From assembly GCF_002954615.1 (NCBI RefSeq), contig NZ_MSCJ01000003.1, forward strand, positions 620,001 through 684,000: 64,000 nucleotides of DNA, given 5' to 3'. The DNA is from Photobacterium angustum. GTDB taxonomy: Bacteria > Pseudomonadota > Gammaproteobacteria > Enterobacterales > Vibrionaceae. Position 1 is the stretch's first letter; each line of letters starts with the position of its first letter. The translations under genes and the position numbers were made by a program. Positions 7,484 to 16,669 of the stretch are shown here, in pieces. The notes beneath the pieces were generated by a model that was not told where the DNA came from, made no database searches, and worked only from the letters and a program-made list of their open reading frames with translations.

Positions 7484-8962
7484 TTATGCTGTAACGGTTT
7501 CTTCAGTTGTCTCTTTAGCGTAAATAACACGTGTCAGTTTAGGCGCAATAATCAGGGTGAACAAAGCAATAGCGGCAGTAACATAACCAATCACTCCAAA
7601 CACATGGCTATAAATGGCCAATGTTTGCTGTGGATCCACAATATTGCTTGAATCTGTTGTTAGTGTTGCGACCCAGCCAGCAAGAACCGCAGCAGTGGCT
7701 GACGTTAAGAACCACATACCCATCGCAAATCCCATCATACGTTGAGGAACAAGCTGAGCTACCATAGCTAATCCAAGACCAGATACCAGTAGTTCACCAA
7801 TAGATTGGAAGAAGTAAGACAACACTAACCAGTTGGAGCTGATAATACTTTGGCTGTTAGCAAAGTGCGAACCAAAAGTCAGTACTAAGAAAGAAAAGCT
7901 ACATAGCACCATGCCGAGTGCAAATTTGAACGGCATAGAAAAACGATCACCAAACTTATTATAAATAATGGCAAGAACAGGGCTAGCAATCATGATCCAT
8001 AGTGGATTCAGCGCTTGAAATTGTTCTGGCGCAACACTAATACCAAACAGATCATGAGAGATATTATGGATAGCAAAGAAATTAAGCGAGGTTGGCATTT
8101 GGAAATACAGTACAAAGAAAACAATGCCCTGTAACATTAATAAAAATGCCACCAACATTTTAGCGCGTTCAATACCAGATGTTTGTAATGCTTCTTTAAA
8201 ATACAACACGACAATAGTGACCCCAACTACCACTAAAATAGCGTGTGCGTAGAATAAATGTTGTAGCAAAAAAGTACTGACGAAGCTCAGCACAATTGCA
8301 CCGACTAATACACTAATATAATGCACAACATTAACAGGCTTCATATCAGGTTTTGAACCAACGTGTTTCACGGTAGAGTGACTGATTATAAAGTTCACAA
8401 TGGTGATTACCAAGCCGATAGCACTGACGGAAAACGCCAAATCATAGCCAAATTTTTCTGCAATCCAAGGTGTTAATAGCATTGAGAAAAAAGAGCCTAA
8501 ATTTATCGCCATGTAATACAAGGTAAAGGCACCGTCTAAACGGGGATCATTCTCGCCATAAACTTTGGCTAATAAACTTGAAGGGTTCGCTTTAAATAAA
8601 CCATTACCCATAGTTATAAAGCCCATAGCCATGTAAATCAGCATAGGACTGCTATTTTCATGGCTGGCTGAAAGCCCAAGAAAAATATAACCCGCAGTAA
8701 GAATAATGGCACCAAGTGTGATTGTACGCTTGGTTCCCAATATTTTATCACCCACCCAGCCGCCAATCGCGACAGATCCATACACCAGCGCTGAAAAGGC
8801 ACCAAATAAAGTAAATGACGCAGATTCCGACATTCCAAGAATTTTAACCATATACACAGTTAAAATCGCTTGCATACCATAAAAGCCAAAGCGTTCCCAA
8901 AATTCAATTGAAAATATTAAATAGAAGGGTTTTGGTTGTTTGAATATATTTACTTCGGACAT
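7484..8962 (-). CDS. POT/PTR2-family proton-coupled di- and tripeptide transporter, copy 2
   Basis: A 492-residue paralogue of the transporter at 4930-6417, with near-identical ends (MSEVNIFKQPKPFYLIFSIE at the start, RVIYAKETTE near the end) and the same EFWERFGFYGM signature in helix 1. Divergence is concentrated in the loop after about residue 190 and in the middle helices. Both copies keep the proton and peptide binding motifs as far as can be seen, so both are probably functional, perhaps with different regulation or substrate range. The upstream noncoding DNA is also partly conserved. Confidence 0.9.
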   Translation of the reverse strand: MSEVNIFKQPKPFYLIFSIEFWERFGFYGMQAILTVYMVKILGMSESASFTLFGAFSALVYGSVAIGGWVGDKILGTKRTITLGAIILTAGYIFLGLSASHENSSPMLIYMAMGFITMGNGLFKANPSSLLAKVYGENDPRLDGAFTLYYMAINLGSFFSMLLTPWIAEKFGYDLAFSVSAIGLVITIVNFIISHSTVKHVGSKPDMKPVNVVHYISVLVGAIVLSFVSTFLLQHLFYAHAILVVVGVTIVVLYFKEALQTSGIERAKMLVAFLLMLQGIVFFVLYFQMPTSLNFFAIHNISHDLFGISVAPEQFQALNPLWIMIASPVLAIIYNKFGDRFSMPFKFALGMVLCSFSFLVLTFGSHFANSQSIISSNWLVLSYFFQSIGELLVSGLGLAMVAQLVPQRMMGFAMGMWFLTSATAAVLAGWVATLTTDSSNIVDPQQTLAIYSHVFGVIGYVTAAIALFTLIIAPKLTRVIYAKETTEETVTA

Positions 8963-9521
8963 TGCGTTCCCTTAAATATTATAATTATTTTATTTTCTGT
9001 ATTTTTAGCTATTTAGTGTTAGAAAAAGACACCTTTTTGAAAAAACTACTAGCATTATTTGTTATCAGCAATTGCTTAAATATAAGTAATTACTTTTGAC
9101 TAGTTGCTATTAATTGCTTTTTGTTTTTATTTTTAAATTAATCAAATGGTTATGTTTTTTTAGTATTTTATTTATTGTGAGAATACAATAAATGAAAATA
9201 GCTATAAATATTGAATGATTGATAAATATAAGAAAATTTATTGTGATAAATAGTAATGTTAAATACATACTTATAATATGTAATTGATTGCTTACTAATT
9301 AGGTTTATAGCGGTACTTAATAAATATAAAACACTGACTTATATTTATTTTGGGATAAAGAGGAATAATTTATAGTTGAATATATATTTAAAGTAATAGC
9401 ATAGTGATTGTAAATTAATAATAGCGATTAGCTAAAGCTAAAGTAGATAAGAATTATCTAGGATATTTATTTGTATTTACGAATGTAAAGATGTCGACTG
9501 AGCGACACCTATACTTATTTA
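8963..9521. other. Long AT-rich upstream region of POT copy 2
   Basis: No gene seen. It carries blocks homologous to 6418-6900 in the same order, ending near 9330. Beyond that the two regions are not obviously alike. No convincing sigma-70 promoter could be fixed by eye. Confidence 0.55.
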
Positions 9522-9935
9522 CTAGGTAAGTTTACCTCCAATCAGTGACTTTTCTTCTAGCCACTTCAATACAGCTAATGCGGCAATAGAGCATAGGTTT
9601 TCATCATTACTATCAATGAATTTTTGCTCTTCTATTTCAGCTGCAGGGATGAGATCCCCTGAGTAATCGGCAAAGTAACATGTTAGTTTTACTGAGATGC
9701 CTTCCGCCTTACCATCGGCTTGAGCCGTGAATGTTTCCATGTAGTTAATACTGTTTGGTATAAGATCAACGGACAGCTCTTCTTTTATTTCACGGGTTAG
9801 TGCTTCAATGTCACTTTCACCGGCTTCACGTTTACCGCCAGGAAGGTAAAACAGTGCTTTACCTTGAGATCTTACTACTAAAAATTTGCCGTCTTGAATT
9901 AAAACCCAAGCGAGCTTATCAATTACTTTATTCAT
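9522..9935 (-). CDS. Nudix hydrolase
   Basis: A 137-residue Nudix protein. The box lies at residues 34-54 (G-K-R-E-A-G-E then REIKEEL), with all catalytic Glu and Gly positions intact, preceded by the typical LPGG entry. Nudix enzymes hydrolyse nucleoside diphosphates linked to another group, using Mg2+. The single short domain gives no clue to substrate; house-cleaning of damaged nucleotides is the default inference. It lies on the same strand as the LysR gene at 9991-10866, whose stop is 55 bases upstream of its start, so co-transcription is possible. Confidence 0.9.
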   Translation of the reverse strand: MNKVIDKLAWVLIQDGKFLVVRSQGKALFYLPGGKREAGESDIEALTREIKEELSVDLIPNSINYMETFTAQADGKAEGISVKLTCYFADYSGDLIPAAEIEEQKFIDSNDENLCSIAALAVLKWLEEKSLIGGKLT

Positions 9936-9990
9936 TTATTTACTCAATAATTTGCTGTAAAAACGTTGCGCCATTTTTCACTCTTATACT

Positions 9991-10866
9991 TTACGCATCC
10001 AGACAAGTCATTATTTCTTCAATCACAGCTTCAACACGGTTAGGAATAAATCGGTTGGCGTGAGTGCCTAAATAAATTTTCTCGCTGACTTCATTGTCAA
10101 ACAGATGGATATTTACATGTGCTTTATCTTGAAAAGCATCCACAGCGTAACGAGGCAAAACAGTAAACCCTAATCCTAATTTTACTGGCTCTAAAATAAG
10201 GTTAATTTGGTTAGAAAATCCTGACCGCTTAAATTGGTTAATATGTTTAAACTCAGGGTAATTAACGCTGAGTAACTGGCTTGCATGATAAACCCCATCA
10301 GGGTGATCTATAAAGCCTAACTCAATAAGGTTGTCCCAATTTGGCGGCGAAATAGAGGCTGGCGTAACTAGTAAAAGCGCTTCTTCACCAATGGCATTCA
10401 GGGTTATATCGGCTTTAGTTGAAAGGCGTGTCATAAAGCCAATATCGATACGCTGCTCTGCAAGTAAGGTTTCTATTTCATGGTTAGGTGCAAAGCGATA
10501 ATCAATAACTAATTCAGGATGTTGTTGTTGAAAAGTCAGTAAATGAGGGTAGAGCTTCAAACCAATGCTACCTGGAGAAGCAATGCGTACTATGCCTTCA
10601 TAACGAGGATCAATACTGATCCTTTTATCTAAATCTGTAAGCGACAACACAATTTGGTTAGCTTCGTTGTATAAGCGTTCACCTGCTTGAGTCAAAGTGA
10701 ATTTTTTTCCGTGGCGAGTGAGCAGTGGGTGCTCTAAATACTGCTCTAATTTCTTTATATGCTGGCTGACACCGGATTGCGTCATATAAAGCTTTTCAGC
10801 GGTTTGAGTAAAATGTCCAGTTTCTACCAAAGTACAAAAGCTACGTAACCAAATGGGATTAATCAT
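9991..10866 (-). CDS. LysR-family transcriptional regulator
   Basis: A 291-residue LysR regulator with an N-terminal helix-turn-helix (FTQTAEKLYMTQSGVSQHIK region, residues about 19-38) and a substrate-binding domain from about residue 90. It is divergent from the VOC-family gene at 10966 with 99 bases between starts, so it probably controls that gene. The spacer is AT-rich, with TTATTATTAATGATAA near 10884 as a possible binding site. Confidence 0.88.
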   Translation of the reverse strand: MINPIWLRSFCTLVETGHFTQTAEKLYMTQSGVSQHIKKLEQYLEHPLLTRHGKKFTLTQAGERLYNEANQIVLSLTDLDKRISIDPRYEGIVRIASPGSIGLKLYPHLLTFQQQHPELVIDYRFAPNHEIETLLAEQRIDIGFMTRLSTKADITLNAIGEEALLLVTPASISPPNWDNLIELGFIDHPDGVYHASQLLSVNYPEFKHINQFKRSGFSNQINLILEPVKLGLGFTVLPRYAVDAFQDKAHVNIHLFDNEVSEKIYLGTHANRFIPNRVEAVIEEIMTCLDA

Positions 10867-10965
10867 TACAAAACGTACTCATTTTTATTATTAATGATAA
10901 TTTTACTTAATAATTTGTGGTTTGTAATCTACTCACATCAACCATAACGATGAAGAGAACAAACC

Positions 10966-11472
10966 ATGACAAATCAGACTTACCCACGTAGCTTTTCTCA
11001 TATTGGTATCTCAGTACCTGATCTTGATGCTGCGGTTAAGTTTTACACCGAAGTTCTTGGTTGGTATGTGATCATGGAGCCAACAGAAATTATTGAAGAT
11101 GATTCCGCGATAGGTGAAATGTGTACAGATGTTTTTGGTAGTAATTGGGAGCGTTTTCGTATTGCACATTTATCAACAGGTGATCGTATTGGTATTGAAC
11201 TGTTTGAGTTTAAAAACCAAACCAATCCTGAAGATAACTTCGAGTATTGGAAGACAGGAGTATTTCACTTTAGTGTTCAAGATCCTAATGTTGAAGAGCT
11301 TGCAGAAAAGATCGTTGCAGCTGGCGGTAAAAAACGTATGAAAGCACCACGTTTTTATTACCCTGGTGAGAAGCCATACCGTATGATTTACATGGAAGAC
11401 CCATTTGGTAACATCATTGAAATTTATTCTCATAGCTATGAATTACACTACAGTGCTGGTGCATATAAATAA
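10966..11472 (+). CDS. VOC-superfamily (glyoxalase/dioxygenase-like) protein
   Basis: A 168-residue protein with two half-domains of the vicinal oxygen chelate fold: FSHIGISVPDLDAAVKFYTEVLGW at the start and GVFHFSVQDPNVEELAEKI then DPFGNIIEIY at the end. Metal ligand candidates are His in SHIGIS, Glu in GIELFEF, His in FHFSV and Glu in IIEIYS, the usual VOC set. The reaction could be an isomerase, a dioxygenase or a lyase; glyoxalase I is possible but not demonstrated. The divergent LysR gene next door suggests substrate-induced expression. Confidence 0.85.
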   Translation: MTNQTYPRSFSHIGISVPDLDAAVKFYTEVLGWYVIMEPTEIIEDDSAIGEMCTDVFGSNWERFRIAHLSTGDRIGIELFEFKNQTNPEDNFEYWKTGVFHFSVQDPNVEELAEKIVAAGGKKRMKAPRFYYPGEKPYRMIYMEDPFGNIIEIYSHSYELHYSAGAYK

Positions 11473-11518
11473 GCATTTAGTGTTAGCTTTGTTGTAAATA
11501 GTACCGTATTGCTATAAC

Positions 11519-11571
11519 CAAAATCCGGCTTGTACATTTTCTTTGAGGGAAGGTCAATAAGTCGGATTTTG
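11519..11571. terminator. Inverted repeat between convergent genes
   Basis: Nine-base arms CAAAATCCG and CGGATTTTG surround a 35-base loop in the 119-base gap between the VOC gene and rsuA. A long-loop bidirectional terminator is likely. Confidence 0.45.
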
Positions 11572-11591
11572 TATATTTCAGTATTTTGGGG

Positions 11592-12287
11592 TTAATCAGC
11601 TTTAACAAAAGAGGCGACTTCGTCTTTGGTTAGGTAACGCCATTGTCCAACTTCCAGATCAAGCGTCACCTCACCAATCGCTTCACGGTGAAGAGACACG
11701 ACGCGATTACCAACGGCGGCAAACATGCGCTTAACTTGATGAAACTTACCTTCAGTAATCGTTAGCAATACTTCTTTCGCTGAAATAATAGTCAATAAGG
11801 CTGGGGCGGTTAACTTTTGTTCGCCTTGTAATTTTATCCCTGCTTTAAATTTTTCAGCCACGTCTGCCGCAATATCTCGAGACAAACCAACTCGATAAAC
11901 TTTACTGCATTTTTGATTCGGTGATGTGATGTTAAACGACCAACGTCCATTATCAGTGATCAGTACCATTCCTGTGGTGTCCGCATCTAGACGTCCTGCA
12001 ATATGTAATTCAGCGATATTTTCAACATCTAGATAGTTAAATAAAGAAGGGTAAACTTCATCAATATTTGAGCAGATAGTTCCCGCAGGTTTATGCATTA
12101 GGATATAGCGAAATTCACGCGCAATTAGCCTTTTGCCATCCATGATAACGGTATTACTCTCATGCACTTGTGTTGCTTCATTGATAATTACTGCATCGTT
12201 GACGCTAATATCACCAGCGTGTATTCGCTCAATAGCCTCTGCTTTAGTGAGTTGAGTACTTTTACAAATAAATTTATCAAGGCGCAT
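11592..12287 (-). CDS. rsuA: Ribosomal small subunit pseudouridine synthase A
   Basis: A 231-residue RsuA-type enzyme that makes pseudouridine 516 in 16S rRNA. The start at 12287 gives MRLDKFICKS, aligning exactly with RsuA; a longer frame exists but begins before the family start. An S4 RNA-binding domain (about 1-50) is followed by the catalytic core with AGRLDADTTGMVLITD, catalytic Asp101, and the late motif EGKFHQVKRMFAAVGN. Because Vibrionaceae can carry related RsuA/RluB/RluE-like enzymes, a paralogue with another target cannot be fully excluded. Confidence 0.87.
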   Translation of the reverse strand: MRLDKFICKSTQLTKAEAIERIHAGDISVNDAVIINEATQVHESNTVIMDGKRLIAREFRYILMHKPAGTICSNIDEVYPSLFNYLDVENIAELHIAGRLDADTTGMVLITDNGRWSFNITSPNQKCSKVYRVGLSRDIAADVAEKFKAGIKLQGEQKLTAPALLTIISAKEVLLTITEGKFHQVKRMFAAVGNRVVSLHREAIGEVTLDLEVGQWRYLTKDEVASFVKAD

Positions 12288-12539
12288 AACACTGAGTACG
12301 AGTAAGGAAACAAGCGCATTATTATCCGTTATCACTCATATTTAGCAATCCTGAACACTGGTTTCGTGAGTGTTTTTTATTCGAAATAGCGTTATCGCTT
12401 TGCAGGTAAGTATTCATTTTTATTTTCCATGAGAATAAATATAGCGCTGTCATACACAATTTTTTACAAATTTAGTTAATAAATTGTTACTTATCTGTTT
12501 ATTATGCTTATAACAGCTTTCCTCATCGAATGAATAACC

Positions 12540-13085
12540 ATGAAAAAAATACCAAATAAAAATTGGAATCCCATGATTATTTTACTTCACTGGTTGGTTG
12601 CGCTGGTGGTAGTTGGATTATTTGCGCTAGGCTGGTGGATGGTTGATTTAAATTATTATCATGCTTGGTATAAAACGGCACCTGATACCCATAAAAGCAT
12701 TGGTTTGATCTTATTCTTTGTACTGATCGTAAGGTTGCTAATAAGAACATTTACTGCTGCACCAGCGCCTCTTTCTAGTCATGCTAAGTGGGAACAATGG
12801 CTTGCACAAAAAACGCATTGGATATTGTATTTATTGTTATTTGTGGTGATGTTCAGTGGTTACTTGATCTCCACGGCAGATGGAAGAGCGATCAGTATTT
12901 TCGGTGTGTTTGATATTCCAGCAACGCTTACAAGTATTCAAAATCAAGAAGATATTGCAGGTACTATTCACTGGTATGGTGCTTGTGTGTTAATTGGTTT
13001 TGCTGTTTTACATGCCGTAGGTGCGTTAAAACATCACTTTGTAGATAAAGATAACACGCTAAAACGCATGCTAGGCAAAGCATAA
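12540..13085 (+). CDS. Cytochrome b561 family protein
   Basis: A 181-residue di-haem membrane cytochrome of the bacterial CybB type, with four transmembrane helices (about 15-32, 52-69, 89-111 and 140-163). Candidate haem ligands are His17 in ILLHWLVAL, the His after TAPD, and His residues in the last helices (TIHWYGA, VLHAVGALKH). It is located 44 bases before the yceI gene on the same strand, the common cybB-yceI pairing. It probably passes electrons between quinol and a periplasmic partner. Confidence 0.88.
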   Translation: MKKIPNKNWNPMIILLHWLVALVVVGLFALGWWMVDLNYYHAWYKTAPDTHKSIGLILFFVLIVRLLIRTFTAAPAPLSSHAKWEQWLAQKTHWILYLLLFVVMFSGYLISTADGRAISIFGVFDIPATLTSIQNQEDIAGTIHWYGACVLIGFAVLHAVGALKHHFVDKDNTLKRMLGKA

Positions 13086-13132
13086 TGACAAAAATTAGAG
13101 TAAGACGTATTACGACATAAACGGAGATTATG

Positions 13133-13720
13133 ATGAAAAAACGCCTACTAAGATCTTTTATTCCTTGCACACTTTTAGCAGCAGCTAGTATGTCATCTGT
13201 TGCGTTAGCAGACGATTATAAAATCGATACCAATGGCTCACATGCATCGATTCAATTTCGGATTCAGCATCTTGGTTACAGTTGGTTAGTAGGGCGTTTT
13301 AATACCTTTGATGGCGAGTTTAGCTATGATGAAAAGCAGCCTGAAGCATCAAAAGTTAAAGTGAATATAGCAACGGCGAGTGTGGATTCAAACCATGCTG
13401 AACGTGATAAACATCTACGTAGCAGTGATTTTTTAAATGTTGATAAATACCCAGAAGCGACTTTTGTTAGCAGCTCTTTTAAAGAGTTGGGTGATGGAAA
13501 CGCTATTATGACAGGGGATTTAACGTTAAACGGCGTTACAAAGCCGGTTACGATTGATGTTAAACATGTTGGTGCAGGTAATGATCCATGGGGCGGCTAT
13601 CGTCGTGGATTTGTTGGTACTACAATGATCTCATTAAAAGATTATGATATTAAAACAAATTTAGGCCCTGCTTCTAGAGAGGTTGAACTAGAGCTTAATA
13701 TTGAAGGGATCCGTCTTTAA
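13133..13720 (+). CDS. yceI: YceI-family periplasmic lipid-binding protein
   Basis: A 195-residue secreted protein with a Sec signal peptide ending SVALA before DDYKID. The body has the YceI lipocalin-like pattern: [66 protein letters not shown] and WGGYRRGF. YceI proteins bind long isoprenoids such as polyprenyl pyrophosphate or quinone; the paired cytochrome b561 suggests a redox link. Two adjacent ATG codons exist (13130, 13133); the second has better spacing from GGAG. Confidence 0.9.
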   Translation: MKKRLLRSFIPCTLLAAASMSSVALADDYKIDTNGSHASIQFRIQHLGYSWLVGRFNTFDGEFSYDEKQPEASKVKVNIATASVDSNHAERDKHLRSSDFLNVDKYPEATFVSSSFKELGDGNAIMTGDLTLNGVTKPVTIDVKHVGAGNDPWGGYRRGFVGTTMISLKDYDIKTNLGPASREVELELNIEGIRL

Positions 13721-13733
13721 TTGAGTTAGGTAG

Positions 13734-13772
13734 ACGAGTTAGCATTTATATAAAACGTAAGTGCTAACTCGT
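13734..13772. terminator. Hairpin between yceI and the YkgJ-like gene
   Basis: Perfect 11-base arms ACGAGTTAGCA and TGCTAACTCGT enclose a 17-base loop between convergent genes. Confidence 0.6.
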
Positions 13773-13790
13773 TAGTGATAGATATTGGAG

Positions 13791-14081
13791 CTATAGAAAT
13801 TCAGCACGCTCATCAACACATTCGTAAGAGCCCATTTCAAATTCGCGGCAAATCCAAGGGCGGTTTTCATAAATCGTGCACATGAAGGTCTCTCTATCAA
13901 GTGCAGAGCACCAACCATCAGCGAGCCGAAGCATAGTTTCACTTCCCCACATATCTCGTTTGATATGCCTTTCTGGTACACCAGTATCTGAGATAATCAT
14001 CACCTCTAAACGGCAGCAGCATGCTTTACAGTTAGAGCAAGAGACTTCAGGTGTGGTTTCATTTTTAATTGGGATGTTCAT
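13791..14081 (-). CDS. YkgJ-family cysteine cluster protein
   Basis: A 96-residue protein with the cysteine pattern of the YkgJ/UPF0153 family: CSNCKACCC near the N-terminus, then WCSALD, CTIYENRPWICREF and YECVDE. The cysteines are thought to bind a metal, zinc or an iron-sulfur cluster. The exact role is unknown in the family. The size is normal for short members. It stands alone, converging on yceI. Confidence 0.85.
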   Translation of the reverse strand: MNIPIKNETTPEVSCSNCKACCCRLEVMIISDTGVPERHIKRDMWGSETMLRLADGWCSALDRETFMCTIYENRPWICREFEMGSYECVDERAEFL

Positions 14082-14202
14082 AGCTTGAAAAACACAGTTA
14101 TCTTTAAGTAACTCAATGCCGCATCATACCCCAAAACGGCATTGCTATCTTATGTTTTCAAATGGTGTGCCATGTTCTAAATATCGTATATATCAGATGT
14201 CG

Positions 14203-15012
14203 TTATATATTAGGTAATTGCATTGTACCTTTTATGGTTGTAATCGCTGAGCCTATGAGTTTTATACGTCCATTGGGTAATAACTCGGTGCTGACATATC
14301 CACCACGCGCAGATGCTTGATAACCATTAAGTTTTACTTTATTGAGCTTTTCTGACCAGTAAAGTGTTAAGGCACAGTGTGCTGAACCTGTTACGGGATC
14401 TTCATTAACGCCAACCCAAGGGGCAAAAAAGCGAGAGATAAAATCAAGATCATCACGCTTAGTTGGTGCAGTAATTAATACGCCACGACCATCAATTTTT
14501 GTTAGGCGATCAAAGTTTGGCGCAAGATTTAATACAATCTCTTCGTTATCAACTTCAATAAATATCTTCGAATCAAAAATACCATAAGCAATAACATGTG
14601 TAGCTTCAATGCCTAAAGACGCTAACAATTCTGTGGATGGTGTGATATTAAAATCAAGTATTGGTGCCGGAAAATCGAGTTCTATAGTTGATGATCTAAT
14701 TAAGGCTGTTAATGGCCCTGATAGAGTATTAAATGTCACGGTATCATTAACGTTAAAAAGGCTTTTTTCTTTTAAAATGTGCGTAACAGAAAGTGTACCA
14801 TGACCGCATAACTTTACTTCCGCTTGAGGTGTGAACCATTTTAACTTCATGTTATTTAATGATAAAAAAGCGGTTTCGGATACTGCCATTTCCGCTGCAA
14901 TAGATAGCATCAAATCTTCCGATAACGTTTCTTTTGTAATGCAAACACCCGCTGGGTTGCCTTTAAACGTTTCATTGGTAAAAGCATCAACTTGATAGAT
15001 CTCGATATTCAT
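14203..15012 (-). CDS. PhzF-family isomerase/epimerase-like protein
   Basis: A 269-residue PhzF-like protein with a two-half diaminopimelate epimerase fold. Marker motifs are TFKGNPAGVC near residue 15, the catalytic Glu in AVSETAFL (about residue 46), CGHGTLSVTHIL, and DPVTGSAHCAL around residue 205. It acts in the cytosol as an isomerase on an unknown small metabolite; no phenazine pathway genes are near, so phenazine synthesis is not implied. It is a single gene with no clear operon partner. Confidence 0.88.
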   Translation of the reverse strand: MNIEIYQVDAFTNETFKGNPAGVCITKETLSEDLMLSIAAEMAVSETAFLSLNNMKLKWFTPQAEVKLCGHGTLSVTHILKEKSLFNVNDTVTFNTLSGPLTALIRSSTIELDFPAPILDFNITPSTELLASLGIEATHVIAYGIFDSKIFIEVDNEEIVLNLAPNFDRLTKIDGRGVLITAPTKRDDLDFISRFFAPWVGVNEDPVTGSAHCALTLYWSEKLNKVKLNGYQASARGGYVSTELLPNGRIKLIGSAITTIKGTMQLPNI

Positions 15013-15419
15013 TTATTACCTACTCTTATTTTTTATTATCGTAGCAAGTTGCCCTGCGCTTGTTGTTAGCCCAATGTTAGGTTATTGATGTATAAAAGTT
15101 TTTATTCTTCCATGTTATCGATAATCTTAATTTCATTTATTTATATAAGCGAACTTCAAGGTATTTGGTTAGAAAAAAGCAGTTTACAAATGCGATTGAA
15201 AATGTTTGTGTGGAAGTTATGCAATAATTTTGGTATTATGTAAACAAGTCTTTATATTACTTTTAATAAATTGAATAATTTTACTACCAAAGCCATATAT
15301 TGACCTCCCAGTTTATCTATACCTTTCCATATCATGCACCTTTATTGCTTGGTAATTGCAACATTTTAATTATCTACCGATATAGCTATTTACGATTATG
15401 TATTAACAGAGAGATATTC
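15013..15419. other. Intergenic region without a supported gene
   Basis: AT-rich spacer between divergent genes. An in-frame extension of the downstream small gene reaches back to 15300 but has no ribosome binding site and an unlike composition, so I treat it as noncoding. It must hold promoters for both sides. Confidence 0.5.
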
Positions 15420-15572
15420 ATGACAAAGCAAACTGACGCCAAACGTACAACTACAGAAACTAAAGCAAAGAAAAAAGTAGCACCAAAAGCAACAGAAAGA
15501 AAAGTGAGTGTTCGCGAGCGAATTGAAAACTTACAAATGCAGCGCGAATGGGATAAAGAGTGGGAGCTATGA
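15420..15572 (+). CDS. Small highly charged protein of unknown function
   Basis: A 50-residue protein preceded by GAGAGATATTC and starting MTKQTDAKR. The first half is Lys/Thr/Ala rich and basic; the second half (RERIENLQMQREWDKEWEL) is a predicted amphipathic helix. Its stop overlaps the start of the next small gene (ATGA), so the two are translationally coupled and probably act together. I do not recognise the family. Confidence 0.65.
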   Translation: MTKQTDAKRTTTETKAKKKVAPKATERKVSVRERIENLQMQREWDKEWEL

Positions 15573-15766
15573 TCAATAGCTCATTAATAGCTCAGAAGAT
15601 TAATGATGCATTATTACTCTACTCTGAAAAATTAAGTAATTGGGAACGAGACTACCTTAGCAATTTATATCAAAGCCTTATAAATTATGACCAAGTATCT
15701 GAGAAACAAATAACATTATGCGCTCAGATTTTTGGGCGCCGTAAACTTCCTCTGTTATTACCGTAA
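15569..15766 (+). CDS. Small protein of unknown function, coupled to the preceding gene
   Basis: A 65-residue protein starting at the ATG that overlaps the upstream stop by four bases (ATGA). It is mostly helical with no signal peptide; a basic patch GRRKLPLLLP ends the protein. The tight overlap with the 50-residue gene supports both being real. Function unknown. Confidence 0.6.
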   Translation: MINSSLIAQKINDALLLYSEKLSNWERDYLSNLYQSLINYDQVSEKQITLCAQIFGRRKLPLLLP

Positions 15767-15862
15767 ATTTCATTATTTAACTAGAGTTTTTATCTATTCT
15801 CTTTTTCTCCTAACGTTTTATTGCAACTAGGTAACCTGCTGATTAATTATGTTTTCTTTAGA

Positions 15863-16663
15863 TTAGTCTGATAAAGATTTAAGCGTAATGATTGGCTTTA
15901 TGGGTTTCATGTTAATCACTGTTTTGGTTTCAAATAATTGTTTTAGAAATACGACATCATTATTAATAGATACTGTACTGATTGCGAAGGGAGAGTGAGT
16001 ACTCGGTATTGAGCTTGCTAAAGCATTAAGATCGACCAACTTTTCTAAAGCATAAAACTTATGCACGTAATCAACGGTTTCATTAGGTAAGCGTAGAGCT
16101 GAAAAATGTTTATCCACGACCCGTTTTAATGCCCGTTGTACACGTCCTTCCCCTGAGTTATAAGCGGCTAAAGTTAGCTTTAAATCTTGATCAAATTTGT
16201 TATAGAGAAAGATCAGATATTGCATTGCAGCCTCGGTACTACGGGCAATATTGAATCTTTCATCTTTAGTCTTTGAGACCGTTAAACCAAAACGCTTTGC
16301 TGTTGCGGGCATGAGCTGCCAAAGGCCAGCCGCCTTTGCATGAGAGACTGCATGGCGATCGAATGTCGATTCAATCATTGGTATTAATACCAGACTGCGC
16401 GGCAGCTTTTGATCATCAAGCTGTTTGATAATATGTTGAACGGTGGTTTTATGGCGGGTGAACTGTTTATCGATCACTTTTTTATGGGGTGATAACCGTT
16501 GGTAATGTTTACTGACCTGCTGTTCAAACTTCGCTTTGTACTTGGTCGGTATTGGCGTGGCTGCTTGGTTAGGATTGGCGAACAATAACAAAATCAGCAT
16601 GATTAACATACTGAGAGGTAGAGAGAGGATAGTGCATTTTTTATTGCCCAAATGATACCTCAT
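15863..16663 (-). CDS. Lytic murein transglycosylase (SLT domain) in a flagellar-type triad
   Basis: A 266-residue exported transglycosylase. Residues 11-35 form a signal or anchor ending in NQAA. The SLT domain has catalytic Glu98 in IPMIESTFDRHAVS, then AAGLWQLMPATAKRFG and AAYNSGEGRVQRAL, all standard. It cleaves peptidoglycan glycan strands to anhydro ends. It starts 6 bases after the flgN-like stop, so it is in one operon with flgM- and flgN-like genes, suggesting it opens the wall for a flagellar rod. There is no LysM domain, unlike MltD. Confidence 0.85.
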   Translation of the reverse strand: MRYHLGNKKCTILSLPLSMLIMLILLLFANPNQAATPIPTKYKAKFEQQVSKHYQRLSPHKKVIDKQFTRHKTTVQHIIKQLDDQKLPRSLVLIPMIESTFDRHAVSHAKAAGLWQLMPATAKRFGLTVSKTKDERFNIARSTEAAMQYLIFLYNKFDQDLKLTLAAYNSGEGRVQRALKRVVDKHFSALRLPNETVDYVHKFYALEKLVDLNALASSIPSTHSPFAISTVSINNDVVFLKQLFETKTVINMKPIKPIITLKSLSD

Positions 16664-16669
16664 TAGCCT

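Noticed and set aside
11043..11433. Several overlapping frames within the VOC gene
   Set aside because: Shadows of a well-supported coding sequence.
14609..14803. Plus-strand frame within the PhzF-like gene
   Set aside because: Antisense to a conserved gene, no ribosome binding site.
15300..15419. N-terminal extension of the 50-residue protein
   Set aside because: The added 40 residues are hydrophobic and unlike the rest, and the start at 15420 has its own ribosome binding site.
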